Shown one piece after another: positions 34,911 through 47,900 of a stretch of DNA of 64,000 nt. Numbering within the stretch: position 1 is the first letter of the stretch; each line of letters opens with the position of its first letter. Made by a program: the position numbers and the translations under genes. The DNA is from Agelaius tricolor. Its lineage: Eukaryota; Chordata; Aves; Passeriformes; Icteridae. Where the stretch lies: contig JALJCS010000009.1 of assembly GCA_023055355.1 (NCBI GenBank), forward strand, positions 46,096,501 through 46,160,500. Direction: 5' to 3'. Under the pieces are notes generated by a model. It did not search any database and was not told where the DNA came from. It worked only from the letters and a program-made list of their open reading frames with translations.

Positions 34911-37614
34911 TGTCAAATGACTTCTCTACTCCTTATGGAGTTCTGGAGTTCTGCTGAAGTGTTGCAGGTCCTTGAATGAACCAAATAATTCACTTGCAGA
35001 CAAAAATTAATGGGAATAAAAGAGAAGCTTGTCTCCCTGCCTTATGTGTCCATTGAACATTGATCTTTAACCTGCAACAAGCAAAACCTATCAAAGCTCC
35101 TGCAATTTTTCCTGCAGCAATCCCTGGGGGAATGAAGGGTCAATGCATTACGGTGTCGTGTCCTGGCAGTCCCAAGCCCTGCTCAGAGATTGATGGTATT
35201 GAACCCACACCCCAGAAAGGCAACCAGGCAGCTCCAACAGCTTCCTCCTCAAAAATTATCATTTCAGACAGTTGCATGTTCCCTCCATGGAAATCAAAAG
35301 GTGTTTTTGTTACCAAACACTCTGTCATTGCAGGGACAACCAAGGTGGATGATGATTTTGACAGAGCTGCAATTCAGTCTTTTGTTACTTAGGTGCTGAA
35401 TACTCAGCTGAAGGGATGCTGCTGTTGGACCCACTAAGAGAAAAATGCACATACATGGACAGCACACAAAATTTAAAAATTTATTTATGTGTATATATAT
35501 CTATATAGTAATTACTGCTCTGTGATATACAACCCACACATTCCCTGATCTCATATTCCTTTTCCATGGTATCCTGTTAGATTCTCACCTTCCATTGAAA
35601 AGATGGATTGTTACACTTTCTCTGTCATTCACAAAGTTGAAACAGACCCAGCAGGTACAAATATGTCCCAATAAATGTAATATCATACCTAAAAGACTTT
35701 TCAACTTTATAGGCTAAATATACTAGAAGTGATTTTTTTTTTTTTTTTTGCAAATGCATCCCAAAGTTCCAATCTTAAGTCAATATATGACAAAGTCTTT
35801 CCAAATTTTACATGGCACCATAGCATTTATTTGGAAAAACCCTTTCAAAATAAGAAGATGATGAATATTTTTCTTGTCTGTTTTGACAAATTAAAGTGCA
35901 AATATTTGAATTGGTGAGTCTCTTGCTCTCACTGAACATTTTCAAGCCTACAGATGATCAAACTATAATTGAAAACATGAAGCAACAAAAACAAGCTTTA
36001 TCCAACTTTTTACTTAATTTTGTCAAAGCCTGACTGTATTCTTGTTCCTTTTGTTTGGTGAAAGGATCCTGCAAGCATACTAAAGAAATTCCCATTTCTA
36101 TGACCCTGTCCAAGTAGGTGAAATCTCTACCAAACAGTTACAAAATTGATGATGTTCCTTGTAATGTTTTTCCAGCAGAGCAGGTAAAGAATTTATGAGT
36201 ACCTCAACAATTTAGGTTATAAAGTGCATTAAATTTCATCTAATTCCTCTGCCCTGAATGGATTTTTCCCTGCTCTTTGCAGTTCCCACACAGTCTTTTG
36301 ATTAATTTCTGTCATGAAAACTACAGCTGTGATGGTTCTGCAAACAGAACACTGACTGCTGTACTTGCACTCTTTGCACATATTTCCTTAGTAAAAATCC
36401 TCTCAAGTAAAAAATACCAAAAAAAAAGATGAATGAATTCTGAAGTTCCTACAGGTTCAGTGTGTTCCTTTATTTTCCACTTTCCCTGAAGCTAAGCATC
36501 TAAATGTTTTTGTCCTCAGCACCTTCTTTATTCAATCTTTTTAAAGATACTTATTATGTTTCACATTTTATATATCTGCAGTCTTGTTTCAAGGAAGTGA
36601 CCATATTTTAAAAGGCACATATATGCTGAGCTTCATGTTGTGTCATTCTCTTATGAAATGTAAAAGTACTGATCACCATAATTTCCTGCAGTTCCTCGAA
36701 ATGATAAGAATCTGCTGAGAACTCTTAAGCACTGAAAATCTACTGTGTCCTGTGCTCTTAAAAAGTCAGCTCTGCACGACCTGGGAGCCAAAAATTTCCA
36801 AGGATCATTTACCTGAAATCTCCTAGCTTTGTTTGCAAGGTGCTATTCTGCACCTGTGAAGATACAGGTTGCTCTCTGCATTATTCTTGTGTGAGTCCCT
36901 CTTGGGTGATGAATTCCTGTTCTGGGTTGTGTTTTAGAATCATTCTGCAAGCTTCACTTTTGGCAGAGGTGTATTAGGGATGATGTTAGGGAGCTCAATA
37001 CTTCCTAATTTCTACTAGGGAGGCAAAATCTGCCTGTTCTACACACACAGAAAACCAAAATCCTCCTCTGGCTGGGACTCATGCTGTTGCTTCAAGAGAC
37101 CTGAGATATTTACAGGGTGCTGATGGAAAGACCTTCTTGAGCATGATGATGTGCAAAGAGAATCAGTGAAAGGACACTGTTCCATAAACATTTGCTCCTC
37201 TTTTTCCTATTGCTCCACATCCACTTCCTCCCCATCAATGTTTTCCTGCAAAAGATTTATCCAGAGTGACTGAGGAAAAGTCTGGTGAGAGCTGTTCATT
37301 TAGGACCCCTCCACCACTGAAAAAGAATGAGGAGTGTCTTCCCTGTCACCTCCCATTGCTATAGAAAGAGCCCAGATGATCAGCTTCGGTCAGAACATTT
37401 TCAAGGATGCTAAAGCCAGTGAAATTAATTTGAAAAATAATGTAGTATTCCTATCTATCTCATATTCCTTCTCCTACATCCGAGCTACAACAAGCAAATT
37501 CAGAGGTCAGAATTCATCTTTTGTAAAATGCTGCAGAGCGAGGCAAGTCCCTCCTGATGAGACTTTCAGCAAAATGTGGAAGTGCAGGTGAGGCACACAG
37601 GGCTGCAGGGCTGC
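34911..37614. other. Gene-free unique sequence
   Basis: No gene is recognised. A 110-codon + frame at 35060-35392 overlaps a 67-codon minus frame (35140-35343). It is somewhat GC-richer than its neighbours and lacks low complexity, but I recognise no domain. A 17-nt T run lies at 35733-35749. A TA-rich patch at 35,480-35,515 is simple sequence. Confidence 0.55.
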
Positions 37615-37704
37615 AAAGGAGGAATTTACAGTTCTGGAAAGGAGGAATTTGAAGTTCTGGAAAGGAGGAATTTTCAGTTCTGGAAAAGAGGAATTTGCAG
37701 CTCT
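37615..37704. repeat. 23-bp minisatellite, four units
   Basis: Units start at 37615, 37638, 37661 and 37684, an exact 23-bp period. The unit is built on AAAGGAGGAATTT, then a variable pair of bases, then AGTTCTGG. Units 1-3 differ at two or three positions and the fourth is more diverged and cut short (AAAAGAGGAATTTGCAGCTC). There are no open frames of interest across it. Confidence 0.95.
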
Positions 37705-40700
37705 AAGCTTCCCTGCATCATGTAATCAGATCATGCAGACACCTACTAAAGCAGGGGTGTAAAAGAAGGATGTAAACCATAATTACAGGCAAGATTCAAT
37801 CAGCTTTGAAGAAATGCTGGGACATGAATTACAGTTGGCCAGAAATTGTGAGTTAATCCTCTTTCAACCACAGCCATTAAAAAGGTGTAAAAGGCCTGCT
37901 GAAGAAAATCAATACATAACTGTAGCATTTATCAAGTTCATATAGATTTGTGTTGTTCCTGCCTAATTTGGATGGCCTTACCAAGGAGATGTTCACAAGT
38001 GGGGTGTCAAAACAGCACCAGGGAGGCAATTTTCTCATTTTGTTTCATCCTCTTGGTGTTCTATTGAGGAATAAGATCTGATGTTAACTTCAGATTGTTT
38101 GAAAAGAGATTGTTATTGATCACAGATCCACAGCTGTGCATGTCAGAGTGCTGTGTAAGACTTTCCATATATGAATCTTCTGTGTGGCTTTTCCTCTTCT
38201 ATTTAATTCTTTGTGCCAATGCTTTATCACTTTTTCCAATTACACACACACACACACACACACACAAAACCTAATCTAAATTATAAGGGGAAATAACATT
38301 TGGAATATGCAATGGAGTTTGTTTACATTCTGCTTTTATCTTGAGAGTACTGGTTTTGCTGATGGGAAAAGGGAAAGACAACAGAAGTGCTATGAAATTA
38401 AATAAAAACCTGAACAACTGTTTCCAAGGGGCAGCCTGAGATCAAATTTGCTTAAATTGCAATCCACTTTAAATTTAAAAAACAAACAAACAAACAAAAA
38501 TTCCTTACAAACTTTTTTTTAGTGCCTACAATGTTTGCAAAGTCAAATTTTACAGCATTCATCTTGCATGAGATACTGGCAGTGAGAATTCTCTTACTGC
38601 AAGACTCCACAAAATACAAAGCAATCTGTGACCCAAATATTGTTTTACTGTGCAACACTGACATTCTTCACACAGGATAAAAGATTAAATGGAAAAGGAA
38701 TTTAATTTTCTGAAGGTTCCTCCATCACCTCTCAGCTTCTTCTCCCTGCTTTCTGCTCTGAATATTTTGAAAGATAGAAAACAGAGACCCAGAAAAATAT
38801 TGCAGTAGTGCAAGGAGGCAGAATTAAGACATCATTTGCAAGAAACATAAAGAATAATGTGACTAAAAGGTGCAGCTTTTTTTTTTCCTTTTAGTGACTT
38901 GAAAACTAAACAAAAGCACTGTACCCAACAAAATAAAAAAGTCCCATGAGCACATTATCAGGATGGGGCTTGCACAGAACCTCAGAGATACTGAAATTGT
39001 GTGGCAGACACATTTACTGATGTAGGAATTCCAGCTAATGATCTGCCTCCCAGGGCTTGTTAAAATTATCTTCCTTGCTCTTGTTATACTCACTTGAGCA
39101 GTCATTTTGTATTTTTTCCCTCCTGTTTGGAGTTAAAAAGCCCTACTTAGCCAAATAGGTCTTTATAGAAGCTGCTCTGCCATGTAATCAAAGCATCTTA
39201 CAAAAGGCTGCTCTTCTAGAAACATCCAATTAGCTCCATTTGCAATATTTCCTTTCTACACCCTTCACCAAAAACCTAAAAGCAAGTGGTTAAAGGAGAA
39301 ACAACAAACCTCATGCTGGGTTCACTGCTGGTGGTAATCATTGTTTAATTAATCCAGAGGCAATTTAATTCATAAACAGGCTTAAATAGATATTAGGAAT
39401 AAATTAATCCTTTAACTGATTTGGCAAATACTATGTGATATCAAAGTATAAATGTAGAAGAGGTTTAAGAAGCATTTTTTTTATTTTAACATCGAAATAT
39501 TTTTAATAAACAGGGATAGATTGGGGGTATGTATGCCCATGTGCACATTCTCCTTTAGAACAGGTTCTAGTGCAAGGTGGACTCCAAAATTCAATGCATC
39601 ACTGGGAATGCTGAAGATGCAATTTAGATCTTCTGCAAGTTGTATTGTTGCTTGTGACTCTCCCTGGGAAACTGAATTCACTGTACAGTCCCCCTTGTAG
39701 CAATTTCTCCAAGCCAAGCAATAAGCCCTCTGGAATTTGTGAAAACAGCTGAGAATTGCTCCATAGGAAACCCTAATTCCAATTTACTCAGGGCTGATAA
39801 GGCCCAGCCCAGTCTGTGTCTGCCCATGAAAGTTGCAGGTGCACAGAGCAGCACCAGTGTGAAGTTTGTCATGAGAAATTTTTTTTATTAGCCTGGTTTT
39901 GCATGGAAGCACCTTTCTGCCTCACCATCTCCACCATCCCCTCACAAAAAATGTTCTGGAACAGCAGCAAGAGCTACTATTCTGAATGAGAAAAAGATTT
40001 CAGATCTACCAGTAGGGCACAAATGAGGCTCTCTGGCTCCCTTCTGTTCGGCTGTGATGCAGAAAATTCAGTGGCTTTTGTTTCCACTTTGTTTGAATGT
40101 GTTGCAGTGCATTTTAGCGCAAATGACTGAGCTAAAAATGAGTATAACTAGACCCAGCCTGTCTATCTCTACTTCTATTTCTTTTTGTCAGCTGTGTCTT
40201 AAAAAAACAAATATATTCCAAGCCACCTTCACAGCCCTCCCTTCCCCAGTGAACCACACAACTACTCAAAATATCCCTTATAGTCACTGTGGCTGGTTTG
40301 GATAGGAGATGTTTCCTCTCCCATTTCTTTCAATTCACAAAGGTTTTTAATTAATCTCTTCAATTCAGTTCTCATGAGAATAAAGCTATTACAATGGCTG
40401 AGGTTAAAATTACATGTTTGTTTTAACAACAAGAGACTTCCCAACTTCTCAGAGTCTTATTTTGAGGGATTCAGAGTTCTAAGTTTCTGGAAGAAACACT
40501 CCCTCCTTTTCCTCTCTGTTCTCTTTTCTGTTGATGAAAAAATAAGGTAAAATATTAGTACCTTTTGGATACAAGAAAAAATAGAAGCTAAAAAAACCAG
40601 GATTAAACTAAAAGCTATATAATGCTATTGGAACTGAATCAAACAAAAGTAGCAAAAATTTTCAGACTTTTAAAACTTTAATTGCTTTTTAATAATTGAA

Positions 40701-41068
40701 ATTATGTGGTTGTCATCTCTGATTATGAATACTGCTTCTAAAAATAAATCCAAGTTCAAGATAAGCACAATATTTACCCAGCTGTTATCTGTTCCTGATC
40801 ATCTCCTATTAAATTTTCCTCTTTCTGCCAAATAGATGAGACCTGGTGTTGCCACTGTGAGAAGAGAGTTTCATGGAAACACAGCTTTTGCATTCTGCAT
40901 TATTTGGTTAATACAATTGTAGCATCAGCCCACTTTTTATATGTTTATATTCTATAAGGTCCAGGGACCTGATATGATTTTTATAAAATATCACTCAGAC
41001 CTCAGGGAAAAAATCAGACATCAACAAAAGCCTATAAACAGTAAATACCTTGCAGATGATTGTGTAAT

Positions 41069-41072
<4 letters not shown>
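37705..41072. other. Gene-free unique sequence
   Basis: No gene is recognised. Minus-strand frames at 38452-38664, 38863-39105, 39481-39717 and 39678-39872 are all 80 codons or fewer with no domain. A short AAAC patch lies at 38478-38496. The stretch 39340-39440 has TTTAATTAATCC and AATTAATCC words that look like conserved non-coding DNA. Confidence 0.6.
38242..38266. repeat. (AC)12 microsatellite
   Basis: About twelve uninterrupted AC units lie between TTTTTCCAATT and AAAACCTAATC. It is a plain dinucleotide array. Confidence 0.95.

Positions 41073-41133
<61 letters not shown>
41073..41133. repeat. (AT)30 microsatellite
   Basis: An uninterrupted alternating AT run of 61 bases. A run of this length is self-complementary, readily forms cruciforms, and is likely length-polymorphic and hard to assemble. 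The 87-codon + frame at 40941-41204 reads it as a Tyr-Ile repeat and is not a gene. Confidence 0.96.
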
Positions 41134-41135
<2 letters not shown>

Positions 41136-41608
41136 CCTGCTCAGCCTGGCTCATCTAGAACACTACATTTCTGTGAGACTGCTGACTGGCAAGGCACACA
41201 CTGAATTTGGAAGAGCTGACTGAGCACTCCAAGCAGCAGAACGTTATAAACGACACATTATGCTCAGTTGCTGAGAATAGACCAAGATACAGAATCATTT
41301 TGGCTTTTGATACCCTGAGATCTCAGCAACAAACCAACTGCACAGACAAAGCCATCTCCACAAACTTCTGCTCATCAGCTCTCCAGGTTTTCTGAGGGGT
41401 GCAAAGTGACAGGGCAAGCAGCCACCCCCATGGCCAGGACATGACCAGGGACACAAATGGGCTCCACCCAGGGCCAAAGGCTGAGCTGCTGCTCCCAGAC
41501 TGGCCAGGCAGGGGATGATGAGGTGATGGCACAGGGCTCCTCTGCCTGCTGTAGGGTTAGAGTTTGTCTGCATTTAATCTTTAAGTTCTTTTCAGCTGTC
41601 ATTTTAAA
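41134..41608. other. GC-richer island between two AT arrays
   Basis: This 475-bp stretch is visibly richer in G and C than its flanks, with words such as CAGCCACCCCCATGGCC and CCCAGGGCCAAAGGCTG. Both strands carry overlapping frames of 60-92 codons (for example 41295-41573 -, 41323-41532 -, 41457-41654 +), the sign of few stops and not of one gene. No domain is recognised. It could be a decayed LTR or an inserted segment, but no terminal repeats are seen. Confidence 0.5.
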
Positions 41609-41940
41609 TGTATATATATCAATATATTTATATAGTATATATTTAATAATATAGATATTGATATATTTATATACTAAATATTATATTATGTCTAAATTAT
41701 TATGTATTATATAATAATATATATTAATATTAGTATATTATTATATGTAGATATCATATTATATATTATAGTATAGTATATATTATTATATAATTATATA
41801 TAATTATAATAGATAATGTATTGTTATATAGGTAAATATTTATTTTATATATTTCTATATTGTATTTATTTAAATATATATAATTTATATTTATATTTAT
41901 TTATTTATTAATATATATATATATATTTAAATATATATTA
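41609..41940. repeat. AT-only low-complexity block
   Basis: About 330 bases are almost entirely A and T, built of TATA, ATTATA, TTTATA and AATATA words with only a few G and C. Many short palindromes (for example AATTATATATAATT) occur. Such blocks are flexible, cruciform-prone DNA and common breakage sites. Confidence 0.9.
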
Positions 41941-44900
41941 GGTCTGTGGATTAATATATACATCTATGCCACCTGTACTATAAATACAGGAATTTCTTGC
42001 AATCTCCCACTCAAAAAGGCAGTGATTTCTGTCTCAGGGTGAGTGCCATCAGCCTCCTTGGCTCTCAGACGGCTGGAGCTGAGCCAAGAGGATTTTTTCC
42101 AAGTGACTGACAGTCTGCCCAGGCTGCAGAGACACCCTGCTTCCTCCTCTGTGTTAGGACATGAGAAGTGTGGCAACAGCCACTGTAATTTGGAGGTGAA
42201 TAGCAGACTCAACAGAGGCCAAAATACATCCCAAAACAGCTTAGAAATACTCGAGAGGTCAAGAAAACACAGACAAAAATTTTTAGCAAAATTCCCTTTG
42301 GAAAATGCAGTGAGCGCTATTACTGGTGTTTATTTTATATATTGTTAAGGTCTTTATAAAGAGAAGGTTAAAAAAAATCATAATGCTGGCAAGGTTATTT
42401 GGGGTAATGCAGACAGTGCAAACTTTATGTGAGATAGAGCTGAACTTTTTCCTTTTAACTTCCTCAGACTGAAGTCAGTACTTCTCAGCTTGTGTTTTTA
42501 CAACTCAAACCATCCCTGGGTTTATTGCTCCTAGAATTAAACTCTTAGTACTTCATACACAGGGACAGAGGTTACAGTATCTTCCATTTGGTGAAAAAAC
42601 ATTCCCCCCCAAAAAATTAATTATAAATTGTCATTTTTAAGGATAAAATATGCTGGAACAACCATTTAATTTCTAGAGAGAAGCATCTAAAAGTCACAAG
42701 CACTCCCAGTTCCCTTTAGACAGGTCACTTCTCTGTAAAACAACACAACCCCTCAAGGCACATCTGCTCTTGCTCCACAGCAAAACCAACCCAATCACGA
42801 AGCCATTTGCCACCAAAAGTATCCATGAGATTACTGAATTTATCAATTCTTACACTGCAGTTTAGCACTGCAGATGTCTCTGATCCCATCACACCTTCAG
42901 CAGGCACAAAATGACATTTTCTCTTCACATGTGTCCAGAGCTCCATGAAGAAAGGGGATAAGGTTTTCATCTGGGAAAATGGAACCTATGTTCAGGCAGA
43001 AAAGCAATATAAAAATCAGTCAGGCTCCAGAGAATACTGAAGCTGAAAAATAAACTGGTTTCACTGTACACCAGTGATCAGAAGCTGACACTTTATTTAT
43101 GGAAGGCTCAGAAATTTCCTCTTTAACAACAACAAAAAAGAATTGGACTTATTAAGTTCAAACAGCCAAAAAATCTCATTGACAAATTAAGCCTTGCTAA
43201 TTATTCTACCCACTTCTCCTCAGTGCTGTGATAGTCTGGCAAAGATCATGGACTAAGGGTAAATTCTTCATACAGCAGAAATTCCATTATAGATGTCATG
43301 TCTCAGATTCCACTCAGCACTACAGTAAACTTCAGTACTTGCATTTAAAAGGAGAAAAAAAGAAAAAAAATATGCCCCAAATGCTGCTGGCTTCAAACAG
43401 ATCTTGTCATTGTCTGTAGAGATGCTCTGTTTGTCAGCACTTCTCATTTTTGATGCCACTACTGAGCCTGCAAGAAATAAATTTCTCTGGTTGAAACAGC
43501 GAACGGTGGGGAAGCTTCAGGAGAGGAGTACAAACCTTACATCACATCAATTTTTCTTGCGTTTTTAAGCAAACTTGCCAAGGCAAATTATTTTCAAGGT
43601 GAGGGCCTAAGTTAACAAATAAATATATGTTCATTTTATTAATGCTCCATTAAAAAAGGCAAATTAAATTAAATATAAATTCTACATTGTATCAGAAATA
43701 TCAGCTGCCTTCTGCTAAGGTGAAATCTGTCTTTCCTCAGATCCATGCTCTATAGTGCCGTTAGGATTTTTTTCCTGTAATATACACTAAAGAAAAAAAG
43801 AAATAAGAAATACTTAGTGAAAAATTCTGCCTTTAAATTTCTTATCTTGTCTCTGCTATAAATAAATAATAAATAAAATTATTTCTTCTCCAGAGGAGAG
43901 ACTTATTTTTCACCTTCCAAGCATTCCCATTTTGTCAAAAACAATCCTTTATAATTTAACAGCAGCTACCAGAGCTACCTTGGCAGAGCAGCTGGATGTC
44001 TGTGGGCCTGAAGAATTCCTGGGGTCTTCCCAAACAAAATTCACCAGGCAAACCACTCCCTGCAAAGAGGGGTCCTCAGGTCATCAGTCAAACCTGAAAA
44101 TGTCAATTATTGCACTTGTTACAGTGAAAGATAAACAACTTTAAGATAATTAGAACTCTAATTCCTTTTATGACTTAAATTAGGATAAGGTAACTGATTA
44201 TATTCTTAAGATTTTAACAAACTTGAAAGAAATAAAAAACTTTTTAGGTAGTGATGATCAAAATGACTGTAAATGGTACCACGACAACAAATGAAAAATT
44301 GAATATTTTGAAGATAACTTCAATACTTGAAAATATTTGAAATTCATGTGAGAAGCAAATGAAATCTCTGTCCATGGACCAATATAAATGTCCTGTGAAC
44401 AAAGGTCCATTTAGTCAGGTGGATGTCTGCATTTAACTGAGAGGTGGTTGAAATCACTTGACCTTGTTAAATATAAATATGTCTTTACTATCTTTTTCCC
44501 AACTTCAGTTACCACTTAAAAAAAAAAAAAATCAGAATTATTTCGGTAAAATCTGAAAAATGTAGGAGGGTATGTGAGAAGATCAGACAAACTGCCTTCT
44601 GAACTTAAAGTATTCTACCTCCTGATATCTATTTTTTTTGTGTTTCCAGAAAAGCAAGATTTTAGTGGCTCTGAAAGACTCCCTTAATCCTCCCACTGAC
44701 TCTATTTCTGCCTTCTGAGAGAAATGCTCTTCCTTACACTGAGCTCCTCTCATCCCAGGAAGTGACAGAGCCACATCTCCCCCAGCTCCAGGTCCTTCAT
44801 GAATATTAAAACAAAAGGGATCGTGGGAAGGAAAGCAGAATATTGGAAAGGACATTTGAGGAAATCCTCTTAAGAATTACTGAAAATACCTTGGAAGAAG

Positions 44901-47900
44901 AAGAAGGAAACTAGGTCATATCTTCCCCATTTCTTATTCCTTATATTTCAGATAAAATATTTATTTTAAATAGTTTAATAAAGAAAACAGAAAGAACCAA
45001 GGAGAACCTGTAATTTCTGAGGAAATATGGTTTCCTAAGCACTTGAGAGGATTTTTTTTTTCTTAAGGCAGTGGAAGGAGTTAGGATGAAGGAGAGAAAG
45101 GATATCTGAAGAAGAGAAATAAAGTTTTGAAGACAGATGACTTAACTTACATTCTGACAGATGAGTGACTTTCCTTACTGCAATCAGAATTCATTTTTTC
45201 CATTTTACTTGAATTATCTGGAGCAAAGCAGTCCTGTAAATAATCAAATAAATTTTCCTTTTTATTAATATTTTTATGTTAAGAATCTATTTACCCTTCA
45301 CTTATTATCTTGTTCTTTGCTAGATAAGGGGACAACAATACAAAAGCAAACCAGCCAAACAAATCTCGGACAAATTTATATTTACACCAAATTAATTTAT
45401 ATAAATTTTTGAATAAAACAAAATTTATACATAAATGAAAATTTCAGACTAACTTGCTCTGCTTTTTTGGCAATTGAGAGTTTTGATGCAAGAAATGGAT
45501 GATTAAGAAAGATGTATAAGCTGAAAATTTTAGATGGATTTTACATAAGATAATTAAAAAAAAAAAAAATCCCTATCCTTTTATCAGTACCAAAAACCAT
45601 TTCAGACCCACTTTGTGACATTCTGCAAAGATAGTTGCAAGAAAAATCTATTCACAAATCAGGGGACTACAATCAGTCCCCACCACAGAGCAATTTTCTT
45701 AAAGACTTAGTTCTTTCCATTTCCTTTACAATACTCTGTGTATTTTAACAGTTTAAACTACACTACACCCTTACTGTAAATTTATGTGTACAAACACAAA
45801 ATCTGGGACTTTCTTATCTCCTCTCTAAGGAAATCTCATTTTCCTTTTATTTGAGAGATTCATGGTTTGAGCACAAGAGTAACTTACCTGCAGGCACCAT
45901 GGAATCAAACCCCAGGAATTCCTCTCATTTGAAACCCCTGCCATACCAAAAAACCAAAGAGGAAAGACAATGACCAACCACTAAAACTGCACCACAAGGT
46001 CAGAGATGAGCATTGCTGAGCAGAACAAGAAGAAAAGCAGGATGTTTTCTCTTCCTGGTAACTTGATGGGGCTGCAGTTTGGATTTGTGGTATTTTAGTT
46101 ATTGCTCACACAGCAACAAGGCTTTTTCTGTTCCTCACACCATCCTGCCAGCCCAGCTGACACCAAATGACCACAGGGATATCCCAGACCTTTCTGAGCA
46201 ACGAAAGCTGGAGGAAGAAGAAAGAGATGATGTTCAGAGCTTGGTAATTTTGATCCCAAGGCACCATTCCATGTGAGGGAGCCCTGCTCTCCTGGGGATG
46301 GCTGAACCAAGATGAAGGAATTCCTTTGCTTTGCTTTACCTATTAGGCTGCCCTGATCCCAAATCACAAATTCTCTCCCTTTTACCCTTGGAGTTCCCTA
46401 CCCCATCCCAGGGTGGAGGAACAAGTGGCTGAGGGGAGCTGAGCTGACCTCCAGGGATAAATCACAGCACGTTCTGTGGCCCAGAACTCAACTGAGTGCA
46501 TGAGTGGATCCAGAGAAAGCCACAGCTTCCCCAGAAACCCCATGGGATTCAGCAGGCAAGCTGCCAGACCATATTAACACCTCCTAACAGCTCTGCTCAG
46601 ATGAGCTCAGATGAGTTTACTCACACTCTGGAAGCCAGAGACAAAAAAAAAGCTTGGCTGACCTCAAAAGGAGGTGCTCAGACCACAGTGAATAATGTTC
46701 ATGCGGCTTGGTTGGCCCAGAACAAAACAGCACCAGTGAACCACAAGTGTGTATGAATGACAAATCAATTTGTTGGGAGCTACTCTGAAATAAGATATTT
46801 CCCTCCAGAGAAAGCTCACACCTTCAGAAACCTCTCCTTTGCTTCAGCAGTTACCAGGCAAATAATGAGGAGCAACGTCCCCCCTCATCTCTGAGGAAAA
46901 GCAAAAGATAAAAAATTTGTAGATGGACCTTGGAACCTCAAAATTGAGAAAGCAGCAGGCTGTCCAACTGAATAAGCATAAAAACAAGTGGTGCTCTTCC
47001 AGGAAATGGAGAGCATAAATTTATGATAAATATTGTTTGGGATGAATAATTTACCCAGCTCTAATTATAAGTATGGGGCTCTGGAACATTATTGATGAGG
47101 AGCATCCCATAAGCCTCTAATAACAGCTGAAAAGAAGATAATATCAGGCATAGTTAGTGCTAATTACACATTAATAAAACACCACTATTGTTTAGGTACT
47201 TTCCCATCTATTTGTTTAGGACATTATTTTATACATGTGGAACTGGAAGACTGCCTAGTGATAAAATATACTGGAAATGGGAAATTCAGGCACTTTCTGG
47301 AAAGGCCACCTGTTTTTCCTGAAGCCTGGGCCCCATCTGTAGTAGAATTATCTGTCTTTCTGATGTAGAAAATAAATTTTTTCATAAATAAAAGAGAAGA
47401 TTCAGAAAGAGGGAATCCTACAAGAAAAATTAAGCTCCAAAATTATTGTCAAACCCACAGTAAATATAGAGCAACTAAAGGGCTAAAATAAAAAAAAAAA
47501 AAATCAGCAATACTGTCCTTCCATATTTCAAAACTGTGAACAGCCATCAAGAAAATGCTGTACCAAAGTGGATTTTCTCCTCCTTTCTATTCCTGTGGCT
47601 TCTGTGGGTAGATCAGTGGAGAGTGCTGATTTTGGATGCCACAGAAAATCATTGTACTACCAGAAGTTCTAGGTTAAGATGTAAGATGGACCAAAGTCAA
47701 AACAACAACAAAGAAAAATCCTCTTTATTTCATACTACTTTTTTCTAATATTAACATTGGTTTTCCACTAATAAGATTCTCTTTTTTAAAAAAATTTCTT
47801 GTAATAAGTTTTAGTAGCACTTGAACACAAAGAATCCCTACATTCTGCTTATGGGCTGATATTTTACCTTTGCCACTTCTGCATTACAGGTGCACTGTGC

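Noticed and set aside
40941..41204. 87-codon frame with a Tyr-Ile repeat
   Set aside because: It is the translated AT dinucleotide array.
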